Assembly (NCBI GenBank): GCA_043805435.1
Contig: JAZDHY010000018.1
Span: 62,001-126,000, forward strand
DNA from: JAEXOD01 sp043805435
GTDB taxonomy: Bacteria > Bacteroidota > Ignavibacteria > Ignavibacteriales > Melioribacteraceae
Length of the DNA: 64,000 nucleotides
Direction: 5' to 3'
In this document: positions 8,434 to 17,637 of the stretch, piece by piece
Position numbering within the stretch: the stretch's first letter is position 1
Layout: every line of letters begins with the position of its first letter
Notes under the pieces: model-generated
Databases searched by the model: none
The model's input: the letters and a program-made list of their open reading frames with translations, nothing else
What the model was told of the DNA's origin: nothing
Made by a program: the position numbers and the translations under genes

Positions 8434-9624
8434 CTAAATAAGACCTATTTCTTTACCAATTTTTTTGAATTTGTCAATAATAAAATCTAAATGTTCATCT
8501 TTGTGTGAAGACATATACGAAGTCCTCATCATCTGACGACCTTCGGGAACACCGGGAGAAATGAATACATTAACAAACACACCTTCATCAAATAAACGTC
8601 TCCACATTGCAAACGCAAGAGGATCGCTGCCAACAATAACAGGAACAATTGCTGTTCTGCCCATAATTATATTAAAGCCTGCAGCACTTAGTTCAGTTCT
8701 AACTTTATCGGCATTACGGATCAATTGTGTTACTCTTTCCGGTTCAGCTTCCAAAATATCTAAAGCAGCAATAGCAGAAGCAACAGAAGCAGGAGTTGGT
8801 GAAGCGGCAAATATTAAAGCAGCAGCATGATGTTTTAGATAATCGATTACTTTTGCTTTACCTGTTACAAAACCGCCAAGCGATGCAAAAGTTTTACTAA
8901 ACGTACCCATTGTCATATCAACCTGGTCAATCAAGTCAAATTCACTTGCCGTACCGCGTCCGCCTTTACCAATAACACCAACAGCATGAGCATCATCAAT
9001 TAAAGTACGTGCATTGTATTCTTTAGCAAGTTCAATTAATTTTGGTAAATTAACAATTTCGCCGCCTGTGCTGAATACCCCATCGCTAATAATTAATTTC
9101 CCGGCTTCCTTTGGTACTTTTTGTAATACTCTTTCCAAATCGGCCATATCGTTATGTTTATAACGCAATAATTCGGCTGTAGCACCACGAGCCATTAAAT
9201 TACCGGCAACAATACAAGCATGGTTGTCCTTATCCGAAATAACATATTCACCCCTATTTACAAGAGTGGGAATAATTCCTTGGGCCGTTGTATAACCGGT
9301 ACTAAATAATAAAACAGATTCAACGCCAAAAAACTTTGCTAATCTTTCTTCAAGTTCAATGTGCAAATCTAATGTACCTGTCAAATAACGTGATCCTGAA
9401 CAACCTGTTCCATATTTTTGAATAGCTTTTATAGCTGCTTCTTTTACTTTTGGATGTGCTGTAAGTCCTAAATAATTATTAGAACCTGCCATTACTTTCT
9501 TTTTTCCTTCAATTGTTACAACAGGTCCTTCGTTTTCTTCAATTGCACGAAAATAGGGGTAATACCCGGTAGCTTTTATTTCATCAGCCCTTGTAAAATC
9601 GAAACATTTTGCAAATAAATCCAA
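8434..9624 (-). CDS. spt: Serine palmitoyltransferase (alpha-oxoamine synthase family)
   Basis: A 396-residue PLP enzyme that condenses serine with an acyl-CoA or acyl-ACP to 3-ketosphinganine, the first step of sphingolipid synthesis. The start, DLFAKCFDFTRADEIKATG, is characteristic of Bacteroidetes-type Spt. The fold-type I motifs are in order: NNYLGLTAHP, GTGCSGSRYLTG, a DDAHAVG segment with the PLP-ring aspartate, and GTFSKTFASLGGFV with the Schiff-base lysine. Related oxoamine synthases (KBL, BioF) usually have different flanks, so Spt is preferred, supported by the ceramide-type genes on both sides. It is transcribed divergently from the reductase at 9749 across a 124-bp region. Confident family call; high-to-moderate confidence for substrate. 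Confidence 0.87.
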   Translation of the reverse strand: MDLFAKCFDFTRADEIKATGYYPYFRAIEENEGPVVTIEGKKKVMAGSNNYLGLTAHPKVKEAAIKAIQKYGTGCSGSRYLTGTLDLHIELEERLAKFFGVESVLLFSTGYTTAQGIIPTLVNRGEYVISDKDNHACIVAGNLMARGATAELLRYKHNDMADLERVLQKVPKEAGKLIISDGVFSTGGEIVNLPKLIELAKEYNARTLIDDAHAVGVIGKGGRGTASEFDLIDQVDMTMGTFSKTFASLGGFVTGKAKVIDYLKHHAAALIFAASPTPASVASAIAALDILEAEPERVTQLIRNADKVRTELSAAGFNIIMGRTAIVPVIVGSDPLAFAMWRRLFDEGVFVNVFISPGVPEGRQMMRTSYMSSHKDEHLDFIIDKFKKIGKEIGLI

Positions 9625-9748
9625 ATTATTCCTCCAATATCTATTATTTTTTTTTATTTCTTTTATTAAAATTATATATTAGTTATTTTTAAACATTAAA
9701 AAATAGAGTTTAATCTTTTTAAAATCAAATATTTAGAAAATAAATAAT

Positions 9749-10741
9749 ATGAATAATCAAATAATATCAGTAGTTACCGGTGGTTCCGGCTTTGTAGGCA
9801 GCCATTTAGTCGATTTATTATTATCAAAAGGACATACCGTTAAATGTATCATTCGTAATACAAGTAATACCAGGTGGCTTGACGGTAAAAATGTTGAATT
9901 AATTAATTCCGGTTTATACGATAAAACGAAACTTAAAGAGATATTGAAAGATGCCGATTACCTTTTTCATATTGCCGGAATTGTAAAAGCAAAAAGCTGG
10001 GAAGATTATTACAAAGGAAATGTTGAAACAACAAAAAATCTTCTTGAAGCAGTTCAAGAATCAAATACTACAATAAAAAGAATTATTATAACAAGCAGTT
10101 TAACAGCAACGGGACCTTCAAAAATAGGTAAACCCAATAACGAATCTACAACGCCAAATCCTATTACCAGATATGGAAAAAGCAAATTGGAAGAAGAAAA
10201 ACTTGTTGCAACTTTTATCCCCAAACTTCCAATTACTATTATACGCCCGCCTGCTGTTTATGGGGAAAGAGATACAGAAATTTATTTAATTTTTAAGACA
10301 TACAAAGGCGGATTATTACCTTTAATAGGTTTTAATAAAAAAGAAGTAAGCATTGTAAATGCAAAAGATTTGGTTCGCGGAATGTATTTGGCGGCAACAA
10401 GTCCTAAGGCTGTTGGCCAAACATATTTTATCGGCTCAACCGAATATTATAACTGGAATGAAATGGGAGACTGTATTGCCAAAGGAATGAATCGTAAAGC
10501 AATTACGCTGCGTATTCCGCATTTTTTAGTTTATACGGTTGGTGCGGTTGCCGAGTTTTTTTCGTGGTTTAGCAGTAAAGCGGCAACATTTAATTTTGAA
10601 AAAGCACGCGATTTTGTTCAAGAAGCACAAACCTGCGACTGTTCCAAAGCTAAAAACGATTTTGGTTATGTGTCACAAATTCCGCTTGATAAAGGTATGA
10701 AAGAAACCATTGAGTGGTACAAATCCGAAAAATGGTTGTAA
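9749..10741 (+). CDS. NAD(P)-dependent epimerase/dehydratase-type reductase, probable ceramide reductase (CerR-like)
   Basis: A 330-residue extended short-chain dehydrogenase. The Rossmann motif is VTGGSGFVGSHL (GxxGxxG, residues 9-20), and the catalytic Y-x-x-x-K is in RYGKSKLEEE. Substrate-side motifs include IIRPPAVYGERD. Extended SDRs of this kind were identified as CerR in the bacterial ceramide pathway, reducing the 3-keto group. The gene is divergent from spt, and the 3-prime end overlaps the DUF123 gene on the other strand by 76 bp. Alternatives are a nucleotide-sugar epimerase or an unrelated SDR. The SDR call is certain and the CerR role is inferred from position. Confidence 0.72.
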   Translation: MNNQIISVVTGGSGFVGSHLVDLLLSKGHTVKCIIRNTSNTRWLDGKNVELINSGLYDKTKLKEILKDADYLFHIAGIVKAKSWEDYYKGNVETTKNLLEAVQESNTTIKRIIITSSLTATGPSKIGKPNNESTTPNPITRYGKSKLEEEKLVATFIPKLPITIIRPPAVYGERDTEIYLIFKTYKGGLLPLIGFNKKEVSIVNAKDLVRGMYLAATSPKAVGQTYFIGSTEYYNWNEMGDCIAKGMNRKAITLRIPHFLVYTVGAVAEFFSWFSSKAATFNFEKARDFVQEAQTCDCSKAKNDFGYVSQIPLDKGMKETIEWYKSEKWL

Positions 10742-11136
10742 TCTATTGGCTTAGCCGAATACAATAAATGTGATACACATTTTTTACAATCCGTATTTCC
10801 AAAAAATTTTATAGGATGAAGAAGGTTAAAACCTTCTTCAATCTTTTTACACAACTCGCACTCAAAATCTTTTTCTTTATTTTCAAATACCGCAATTGAT
10901 TTTATTATGGAGTATTTATTGGCCGTAATTTGATCAATATGCCAATGGATGATTTTTTCCTTTTTAATATGCCTGTTTAGCCTATGGAGCAGATTTTTTT
11001 GTGCACTTCCTATATAATAATAAAAACCAACCGATAGCTGGCTGTCACCATTTTTAGAAGTTTTTATAAAAATCTTTTGGGGCACATAAATTTCTAAAAT
11101 ATAAATTCCCTGGTCAGTTATTTTGTGCTCCCTCAT
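10666..11136 (-). CDS. DUF123 / GIY-YIG-like nuclease-family protein
   Basis: A 156-residue protein of the DUF123 family, which belongs to the GIY-YIG nuclease superfamily. It has the paired strands GIYILEIYV and GFYYYIGSAQ, then RLNRHIKKEKIIHWHIDQI with the family HWHID motif, and a cysteine pair near CELC and CKKC. Members are small proteins of unclear cellular role, some suspected of DNA repair functions. The final 25 or so residues extend over the 3-prime end of the convergent reductase gene by 76 bp. The start overlaps the end of the next upstream gene by 23 bp. Family call is good; function unknown. Confidence 0.8.
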   Translation of the reverse strand: MREHKITDQGIYILEIYVPQKIFIKTSKNGDSQLSVGFYYYIGSAQKNLLHRLNRHIKKEKIIHWHIDQITANKYSIIKSIAVFENKEKDFECELCKKIEEGFNLLHPIKFFGNTDCKKCVSHLLYSAKPIDYNHFSDLYHSMVSFIPLSSGICDT

Positions 11137-11521
11137 TAATCCAAGTTTTTATTCCTTTTTCCTGAGTGGAAGTTACCGCAGTTGTATATGATCCTAAAGG
11201 AGGCATTATTGGAGGTACTTTTCCTGTTATGCGTAATATGATAATACTGTTTTCAGCATCACCCGGAATTACATTTGGATAATCGCGTGTATTTGTCCAG
11301 CTGGTTAACATATAACTTGTGTTAACACCATCGGCATGACAGCCCGAAAAATTACATTTATAATCAAAAATAGGCTGTATATCTTTGGCATAACTAACAT
11401 TTTTAGCCGGAATTGATCTATCATCAATATCGGTATCATTAATTTCGTCTTTGCAAAACATTAATAAAAAAGGCAGAGCTAATAAAACAAAATACAACTT
11501 ATTTATATTGCCGCTAATCAT
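11114..11521 (-). CDS. Probable lipoprotein with a CX4CH haem-type motif
   Basis: A 135-residue exported protein. The hydrophobic leader FVLLALPFLLMFC suggests a lipoprotein with C23, although the lipobox is weak for canonical rules and lenient Bacteroidota-type boxes are common. The mature region has YAKDIQPIFDYKCNFSGCHADG, a C-x4-C-H motif in place of the usual CxxCH, then LTSWTNTRDYPNVIPGDAENS, IILRITGKVPPIMPP with a candidate methionine ligand, and a TQEKGIKTWINEGAQNN end. This order matches single-haem cytochrome-like domains common in Bacteroidota. Haem attachment to CX4CH is not certain. It overlaps the ABC gene start at 11514-11521 by 8 bp, so it may be co-transcribed with the transporter. 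Confidence 0.75.
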   Translation of the reverse strand: MISGNINKLYFVLLALPFLLMFCKDEINDTDIDDRSIPAKNVSYAKDIQPIFDYKCNFSGCHADGVNTSYMLTSWTNTRDYPNVIPGDAENSIIILRITGKVPPIMPPLGSYTTAVTSTQEKGIKTWINEGAQNN

Positions 11522-13013
11522 TATTTTCTCCTGTCATATATCGTAATATGGTTTCTTGGTCGGCTTCATTTCTTAAAAATTCTTTAACTATTTTACCATT
11601 AAACATAACTAAAATTCTGGTTGAAAGATTAATAACTTCGGGCAGTTCCGAAGAGATTAAAATTATTCCTACTCCTTTTTGAGCAAGTTGGTCTATTAAA
11701 TTATGTATTGCCGTTTTAGATCCAATGTCAATTCCGCGAGTTGGTTCATCAACTATCAAAATATTAGATTTACGTTCCAACCATTTTGCAAGAACAACTT
11801 TTTGCTGGTTGCCGCCGCTTAAATTTTCAACATTTTCATTAAAAGAATTAGTTTTAATATTTAACATCTTAAAATAGTGTTCTGTTTCCTTTTCTTCAAT
11901 ACCTTTATTCAGTACTCCATAGCGGCTAAAATCATTTAAACTTGGCATGGAAAAATTTTGCTTGCAGCTTAAACCTAAAGCCAATCCTTGTATTTTTCTG
12001 TCTTCAGGAACTAATCCAATTCCCGCAGCCAGCGATTCTTTAATGTTTCCCGGTTTTAATTCTTTTTCATTAACAAATATTTTTCCGGTAATATTTTTAT
12101 CCAATCCAAATAAAGACAAGGCAATTTCACTTCTTCCCGAGCCAACCAATCCGGCAAAACCAAGTATTTCTCCCGCTTTAAGTTCAAAGGAAATATTTTG
12201 GAATTTATTAGGTGAATTTAAGTTGTTTACGGTTAAAATTGTCTGGCCATTTTTATTATTTATATGACCGGGGAAATATTCATCAATTTTTCGCCCAATC
12301 ATCATCTCAATTAATTTTTCTTTTGTAACGTTGGAAGTATGGGCTGTATTTATATATTCCCCATCTCGCAATACTGTTACTTTGTCACATATTTCAAATA
12401 TTTCATTCATCCTGTGCGAAACATAAATAATGGTAGTCTTTTTTTCTTTTAATTTATTAATAAGTTTAAATAAACTAATAACTTCTTTTTCGGAAAGTGA
12501 ACTTGTAGGTTCATCAAATATAATAATTTCCGAACCGGTTGATACGGCGTTTGCAATTTGTACCATTTGATTTTGTGCAGTTGACAAATTCCGCATTATT
12601 TGCATCGGGTCAATATCTGCATCAATTTTGTTTAACATACTTGCTGCATTTTGAAACATTTTTTGCTTATCTATTTTAATTCCCCATTTTTGAGGATATT
12701 TACCAAGCATTAAATTTTCAGCAACAGTTAAGTCCGGGCAAAAAGCAAGTTCTTGATGAACCATACTGATCCCCTTTTTGTATGCATCACGAGGCGAATT
12801 AAAAACAACAGGCAAATTGTTTAATAAAACAGTTCCGCTATCGGGTTTATGTATTCCGGCAATTATTTTTCCAAGTGTAGATTTACCGGCTCCGTTTTCA
12901 CCCATTAAAGCATGGCACTCCCCTTTATTAATTATAAAAGAGACATTTTTTAAAGCAGTAACACCACCAAATGTTTTAGTAATATTTTTTATTTCAATTA
13001 ATTTATTAATCAT
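11514..13013 (-). CDS. Ribose-type (CUT2) ABC importer ATPase with two nucleotide-binding domains
   Basis: A 499-residue RbsA/MglA-type ATPase. NBD1 has Walker A GENGAGKST (38-46), a degenerate signature LSTAQNQMVQIA and Walker B IIIFDEPTSS. NBD2 has the usual altered Walker A GLVGSGRSE and a perfect signature LSGGNQQKVVLAKWL with LIVDEPTRGID. This duplicated layout defines the CUT2 family, which imports monosaccharides and related small molecules. It is the last of four minus-strand genes, with 4 bp separating it from the binding protein upstream. The substrate is not readable from the sequence. Confident call. Confidence 0.95.
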   Translation of the reverse strand: MINKLIEIKNITKTFGGVTALKNVSFIINKGECHALMGENGAGKSTLGKIIAGIHKPDSGTVLLNNLPVVFNSPRDAYKKGISMVHQELAFCPDLTVAENLMLGKYPQKWGIKIDKQKMFQNAASMLNKIDADIDPMQIMRNLSTAQNQMVQIANAVSTGSEIIIFDEPTSSLSEKEVISLFKLINKLKEKKTTIIYVSHRMNEIFEICDKVTVLRDGEYINTAHTSNVTKEKLIEMMIGRKIDEYFPGHINNKNGQTILTVNNLNSPNKFQNISFELKAGEILGFAGLVGSGRSEIALSLFGLDKNITGKIFVNEKELKPGNIKESLAAGIGLVPEDRKIQGLALGLSCKQNFSMPSLNDFSRYGVLNKGIEEKETEHYFKMLNIKTNSFNENVENLSGGNQQKVVLAKWLERKSNILIVDEPTRGIDIGSKTAIHNLIDQLAQKGVGIILISSELPEVINLSTRILVMFNGKIVKEFLRNEADQETILRYMTGENND

Positions 13014-13017
13014 TAAA

Positions 13018-14016
13018 CTAATTTGTACCTATCCATTTTTTCCAATTATTTCTATATTCGGCACAATTGTTTTTATCAACAACGGTCAACTGGTCAATAA
13101 TTACAGGATTTTCAATTTTTGCTTTATTAATTATCCTATCTAAAAGTATTTCTACCGATTTATATCCCCAGCTGTAACAATTTTGAGCTAATAACACCTG
13201 TACATGACCACTTTCCAAATAATCCAATTCAGGCGGTAAAGCGTCAACAGCAACAACTTTAACTTTACCCGGTTCCCATTTTAATGCATTTTTGGTAAAT
13301 AAATGCCAGCCTCCAACACAAGCCCAGCCTTCAATTTGTGGATTTGTTGTTTGTGCTCTATTTACAGCTTCTGCCGATTGTTCGGGAGTTTCGGGATGAT
13401 AAAAAATACCATTTTTAATTAATTTAATATCGGGATGGTTTTTTAATTCTTCCAATACACCCTTTACACGATTTTGCAAATTTGGAGCAGATTGATTTCC
13501 GGCTAAAATTGCAATATTGCCTTTATTATTCATTTTTTCGGCAAGATTTTTCATTACAAGCCTGCCGCATTCAAAATCATCAGTACCATAATAAGCAAAT
13601 CGTTTACTTTTTGGTGCATCACTATCAAAACACATAACGTTGGCACCCAAATTTATTGCTTTATCTATTGTGGATGTTAAAATATTAGCGTCACTACACG
13701 AAACCGCAATGCCTGCAGCACCACTACGTGCAAGCTGTTCAATTGCTTCTGCCTGTTTTTGCGGATTTTCATCTGTCGGTGTCTGCCAATCAACAATTAC
13801 TTCAATACCGTATTTTTTACCAAGTTCTATTGCTGCATCTTTTGCACCTGTATAAGTTGCCTGAAAAACAGGATTGGTTTGATTTTTAGCTATTAAACCT
13901 ATTACAATTTTCTTTTTATTGTTTTCTTTTTTATTACAGCCGCTAAAAAATATTGAACAACCTAAAACCATAACAAGTATAAAACATGGTAATGTTACTT
14001 TGTTAATTAATTTCAT
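13018..14016 (-). CDS. ABC importer substrate-binding lipoprotein (Peripla_BP_4, ribose-binding type)
   Basis: A 332-residue exported binding protein. The leader is hydrophobic, and C20 and C27 are both candidate lipidation sites (LGC and SGC). The mature protein begins IVIGLIAKNQTNPVFQATYTGAKDAA, typical of ribose-binding proteins, with IEGWACVGGWHLF and VVAVDALPPELDYL later. The SGHVQVLLAQNCYSWGYKSVEILLD end is the family hinge and interface region. The two-lobed domain is in family-typical order. It lies between the permease and the ATPase genes. It may bind a sugar or methylated sugar-like compound, a guess based on the methyltransferase gene next to the transporter. Confidence 0.9.
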   Translation of the reverse strand: MKLINKVTLPCFILVMVLGCSIFFSGCNKKENNKKKIVIGLIAKNQTNPVFQATYTGAKDAAIELGKKYGIEVIVDWQTPTDENPQKQAEAIEQLARSGAAGIAVSCSDANILTSTIDKAINLGANVMCFDSDAPKSKRFAYYGTDDFECGRLVMKNLAEKMNNKGNIAILAGNQSAPNLQNRVKGVLEELKNHPDIKLIKNGIFYHPETPEQSAEAVNRAQTTNPQIEGWACVGGWHLFTKNALKWEPGKVKVVAVDALPPELDYLESGHVQVLLAQNCYSWGYKSVEILLDRIINKAKIENPVIIDQLTVVDKNNCAEYRNNWKKWIGTN

Positions 14017-14062
14017 AAAAACTCCAACGTAATTTAAAATTTAAATTTTTAATTTTTACTTA

Positions 14063-15172
14063 TTAAAGCTTAACTTTTGATTTTTTCTTAAAAGAAGAAC
14101 TGAATCTATCAATTGCAACAGCAGCAATAATAGCCAAACCGATAATTATTTTGCTATATTCTTTTGATATATAAATTGAAAACAGACCAAAATTAACTTC
14201 TTTTAATATATCAATTCCATTTTCTATCAGCTTAATAATTAAAGCACCCAATACTGCACCCAATGCAGTACCTCGCCCGCCTAACAGACTTGCACCACCA
14301 ACAACAGCGGCTGCAATTACTGTAAGTTCATAACCTTCTCCGGTGGCTGTATTGGCACTGCCGTAATATCCTGCCGAAATCATTCCCGCAAGTCCGGCAG
14401 CAAATCCGCTTAATACAAAAACTCGTATTTTAATCAATCCTACATTTAATCCGCTGAATTTTGCAGCCTCTTCATTACCTCCAACTGCATATATTTCTCT
14501 TCCCCATTTTGTGCTTGTAAGATAAAATGCAGCCAGCAGTACAAAAACTATCATAATTATCATTGGTACAGGCTGTAATTTTGCCCAAGCCAAAGGACCG
14601 TAATTCATTTGGTGAGAAATAAAATTGTTTGTAAATGCTGCCGGAAGAGTTTTTCCAAAAGCGGGTAATGATTTTTCGGTAACCGTAACTAGCGCAATAC
14701 CCCTTAAAATACTCATCGAACCAAGAGTAACAATAAAAGGGTGCATCTTTAAACTAACTACTAAAGCACCATTTATAAACCCAAAAAACATTCCTATTGA
14801 AATAGGTACTAAAAATGCAATTGGCAATACAATCCAAGCACTGCAATTTTCCGGCAAATTTTGTAATACGGCAACAGTTCCAAGTGCAGATATACCAAAA
14901 ATCGATCCTACCGAAATATCAATGCCGCCGGAAATAATTACAAAGGTTGCCCCTATTGCCATTATTGCCATCCACGACATTGGAGTAGCTACATTTGGAA
15001 TTATATTATCAATTCTAAAAAAATTATTTACATATTCCCCTGCTACAAAAATTGTATCACTTGCGGCGGTTAAAAACACACAAAGCAGCAGAACAACAAT
15101 TATTAAACCGGTTTCCTGTTTGCCGCCTTTATAAAAACCGAATAGTTTTTTTAAGGATTGCAATTCAATCAT
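14063..15172 (-). CDS. ABC importer permease (RbsC type)
   Basis: A 369-residue inner-membrane permease with about ten predicted transmembrane segments. The family signatures include ISGGIDISVGSIFGISAL near residues 80-97 and GGEGYELTVIAAAVVGGAS-like sequence further on. The AAGLAGMISAGYYGSANTA motif is also typical of RbsC/XylH-type permeases. It is the second gene of the operon: the methyltransferase stop lies 2 bp upstream (15175), and the binding-protein gene starts 46 bp downstream. CUT2 permeases act as homodimers fed by the duplicated ATPase. Confidence 0.93.
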   Translation of the reverse strand: MIELQSLKKLFGFYKGGKQETGLIIVVLLLCVFLTAASDTIFVAGEYVNNFFRIDNIIPNVATPMSWMAIMAIGATFVIISGGIDISVGSIFGISALGTVAVLQNLPENCSAWIVLPIAFLVPISIGMFFGFINGALVVSLKMHPFIVTLGSMSILRGIALVTVTEKSLPAFGKTLPAAFTNNFISHQMNYGPLAWAKLQPVPMIIMIVFVLLAAFYLTSTKWGREIYAVGGNEEAAKFSGLNVGLIKIRVFVLSGFAAGLAGMISAGYYGSANTATGEGYELTVIAAAVVGGASLLGGRGTALGAVLGALIIKLIENGIDILKEVNFGLFSIYISKEYSKIIIGLAIIAAVAIDRFSSSFKKKSKVKL

Positions 15173-15174
15173 AT

Positions 15175-16062
15175 TTACAATCCGTTTACAATTTTAGCAA
15201 TTTCAGCAATATGTTTGGGCGTGGTACCGCAGCATCCGCCAATAATATTTGCTCCAGCCTTTATAAGTTTGGGAATTATTTCTTTAATTTTTTCAGGTGT
15301 TTCGGGATAAACCAAATTTCCATCCAATATTTCCGGAAGCCCGGCATTAGCATGTACAAGAATAGGAATTGAAGAATTAAATTTTCTAAATTCATTAACA
15401 ATTTCCACCATATCGGCAAATCCGTTTCCGCAATTTGTACCAATAATATCAACACCAAGCGGAACAATGGCATTTATCATTTCTTCGGCATTAACACCCA
15501 TCATTGTTCTAAACTCGCCATTTGCTTTAACTTCAAAAGTAAATGTGCATATTATTTCCAAATCTGTATTTTCTTTTACAGCTTTAATTGCACAAACTGC
15601 CTCATCAACAGCATAAAAAGTTTCAATACAAACTGCATCAGCCCCGCCGACTTTAAATGCCAAAGCCTGTTCTTTAAATGAATTATATAATTCTTCTTCG
15701 GTTACATCACCGGTAAAAATAAACTTGCCGGTCGGCCCCATTGAAGCTATTACATAATTGTTTTGGCCGGCAGCTTTTTTACTTATTTCAACAGCTTTTT
15801 TATTAATTTCAAATGCCTGATTTTGCAAATTGTAATCGGCAAGTTTTATGCTGCTTCCGCCAAAACTATTTGTCTCAATTAAATCCGCACCGGCATTTAT
15901 ATAACTTTTGGCTACATCAAAAACATCATCGGAATTGGTTAAATTCCACAATTCGGGACAGCTGCCAATTTCTAATCCTTTTGCTTGCAGCATTGTTCCC
16001 CACGCACCATCGGAAACTAATATTTTCCCGGTTTTTACTAATTCACTAATTTTTGGTTTCAT
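15175..16062 (-). CDS. Homocysteine methyltransferase domain protein (MetH N-terminal type)
   Basis: A 295-residue Pfam S-methyltransferase (homocysteine-binding) domain protein, matching the first module of MetH. It starts LVSDGAWGTMLQAKGLE, has ETNSFGGSS, and ends with the zinc-binding cysteines C211 (IIGTNCGNG) and C277-C278 (GGCCGTTPKHI), all intact. It would take methyl from a corrinoid protein to homocysteine or a similar thiol. It lacks the folate, cobalamin and activation domains of MetH. The matching corrinoid and activation proteins are at 4638-6010, about 9 kb away on the other strand. It is followed 2 bp later by the ABC permease, so methyl transfer may be linked to an imported compound. 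Confidence 0.9.
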   Translation of the reverse strand: MKPKISELVKTGKILVSDGAWGTMLQAKGLEIGSCPELWNLTNSDDVFDVAKSYINAGADLIETNSFGGSSIKLADYNLQNQAFEINKKAVEISKKAAGQNNYVIASMGPTGKFIFTGDVTEEELYNSFKEQALAFKVGGADAVCIETFYAVDEAVCAIKAVKENTDLEIICTFTFEVKANGEFRTMMGVNAEEMINAIVPLGVDIIGTNCGNGFADMVEIVNEFRKFNSSIPILVHANAGLPEILDGNLVYPETPEKIKEIIPKLIKAGANIIGGCCGTTPKHIAEIAKIVNGL

Positions 16063-16089
16063 ATATATTTGCTATGGTTTAATTATTAA

Positions 16090-17637
16090 TTACTCTTCAG
16101 TATATTCAATATTTGCTTTATTTACAGCAATAGCTAAAAATTTAATGCTTTTGTTTTTATGTAAAAACGGCTCAAAATATTTTTTACTTTTAATCAAATT
16201 TATCTCGTTTTTTAATGAATTTTTACTGCCTTTCGATTCAGGCAAATATTTTAATTCAATAATATAAATCAAATTTTCAAATTCAAAAACACCTTCAATT
16301 ATACCGGTAGATGTTGATTTTTCTGCTTCAATATTAAATTCCATCAAATCTAAAATAATATAAAATAACGATTGATAATACATCTCTTTTTCAACATGTA
16401 AAGTATGAGGAATTTTTGTAAAAAAACTTTTTAACGTTTCAATAAAGTTATGAATATCGTTTTTAGCCAAATAATTTTTTAGTTCAATATAAAGCGGTTT
16501 TGTTTTTGGCAGCGGAATATTGCTGAAACTTGATAATAAATGAATCAGCAAAGATTCTTTTACTTCTCTATTTGGGTAACTTAAAGCGCATATTTTATTT
16601 TCGTAATCACAATCCGTTATTGTAATATAACCTTTTTGAAACAATAGCGCATATGCCTTTAAATTTTCAGGATCAAGAGATTCAAATTCCTCAAATTCCA
16701 GCATTAAATTATTTATTTCCGAAATTTTTAATTTTTCAAATTTTATTTTTTCGGCTAAAAAAGTCGGGGTACCCGTAGAGAACCAATAATTATTAAAAAC
16801 TCCGTCATCAAAAAAATTAAATAAGGAATAAGGGTTATATACTGTTGTTATTCCGTCCCAGCTATAACCATTGTACCAATATTTAACATTAATTTTAATA
16901 TTTTCAATATAATCGTGAAATTTTTCGGTTACTTTAAGAAGTCTGTCTTTAAAGTAAAACTCAAGCTCTTTTTGTGTGCAGCCGCATAAAGTTGAATAAA
17001 CCTGATTTAATGTAATATCTTTTAGATCTGGCAGCTGTAAAAAAAGTAATGAAGGAGATACTTTTGACAAACCGGTTATAAAGCAGAATCTAATATATTG
17101 ATCGTTATCGTTTAACGAGCTGTAAAATTCGCTTAACACATCTCTGTTTTCTATTGCTTTTTTAACAAAAGCTAAATAATCAGTTATTGGCTTATCGTAA
17201 TCATCAATTAAAACTACAACCTTATTTGTTTTTTGCAATTCAAATATCAGCTCTGAAAAAGCTTCACCAACTGAAGTTTTTGTAATGGTAATATTATATT
17301 TTAATGCAGCAGTTTTAATATAATTAACAATATTTAATTTAAATTCCTCAGAAGTGCCTGAATGTTTTATTGAAGAGAAGTTAAAATGGATTACAGGATA
17401 ATTTACCCATTCAATTTTATCATAAATATATAAATTTTTAAATAGTTCTTTGTTGCCCTTAAATATTTCTTTTAATGTTGATAATAACAAAGATTTGCCA
17501 AAACGCCGGGGCCTTGAGAACAAATAATATTTACCTTTATTAATCAGGCTTTCTATTTGTTTGGTTTTATCAATATATAAAAAATTATTGTTTATTATTT
17601 CGCTGAAAGTCTGAATACCAAGAGGTAATTTACGCAT
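16090..17637 (-). CDS. AAA-ATPase-like plus PD-(D/E)XK nuclease family protein (DUF1703-like)
   Basis: A 515-residue protein of the widespread AAA-ATPase-like (PF09820) plus PD-(D/E)XK nuclease (PF08011) family. The N-terminus has LPLGIQTFSEIINNNFLYIDKT, then Walker A in SRPRRFGKSLL (residues 41-51). A Walker-B-like VVVLIDDYDKPI is around 140-150. The C-terminal nuclease region carries GVFEFENLIYIIELKYL, with E-x-K forming the nuclease signature. The family is often present in many copies, and its function is poorly known; mobile or defence roles have been suggested. It is next to a TPR protein and a restriction-modification pair, so this stretch may be accessory. Domain call is strong. Confidence 0.85.
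   Translation of the reverse strand: MRKLPLGIQTFSEIINNNFLYIDKTKQIESLINKGKYYLFSRPRRFGKSLLLSTLKEIFKGNKELFKNLYIYDKIEWVNYPVIHFNFSSIKHSGTSEEFKLNIVNYIKTAALKYNITITKTSVGEAFSELIFELQKTNKVVVLIDDYDKPITDYLAFVKKAIENRDVLSEFYSSLNDNDQYIRFCFITGLSKVSPSLLFLQLPDLKDITLNQVYSTLCGCTQKELEFYFKDRLLKVTEKFHDYIENIKINVKYWYNGYSWDGITTVYNPYSLFNFFDDGVFNNYWFSTGTPTFLAEKIKFEKLKISEINNLMLEFEEFESLDPENLKAYALLFQKGYITITDCDYENKICALSYPNREVKESLLIHLLSSFSNIPLPKTKPLYIELKNYLAKNDIHNFIETLKSFFTKIPHTLHVEKEMYYQSLFYIILDLMEFNIEAEKSTSTGIIEGVFEFENLIYIIELKYLPESKGSKNSLKNEINLIKSKKYFEPFLHKNKSIKFLAIAVNKANIEYTEE

Noticed and set aside
16090..17637. Complete mobile element around the AAA/PD-(D/E)XK gene
   Set aside because: I found no terminal inverted repeats, target duplications or transposase next to it.
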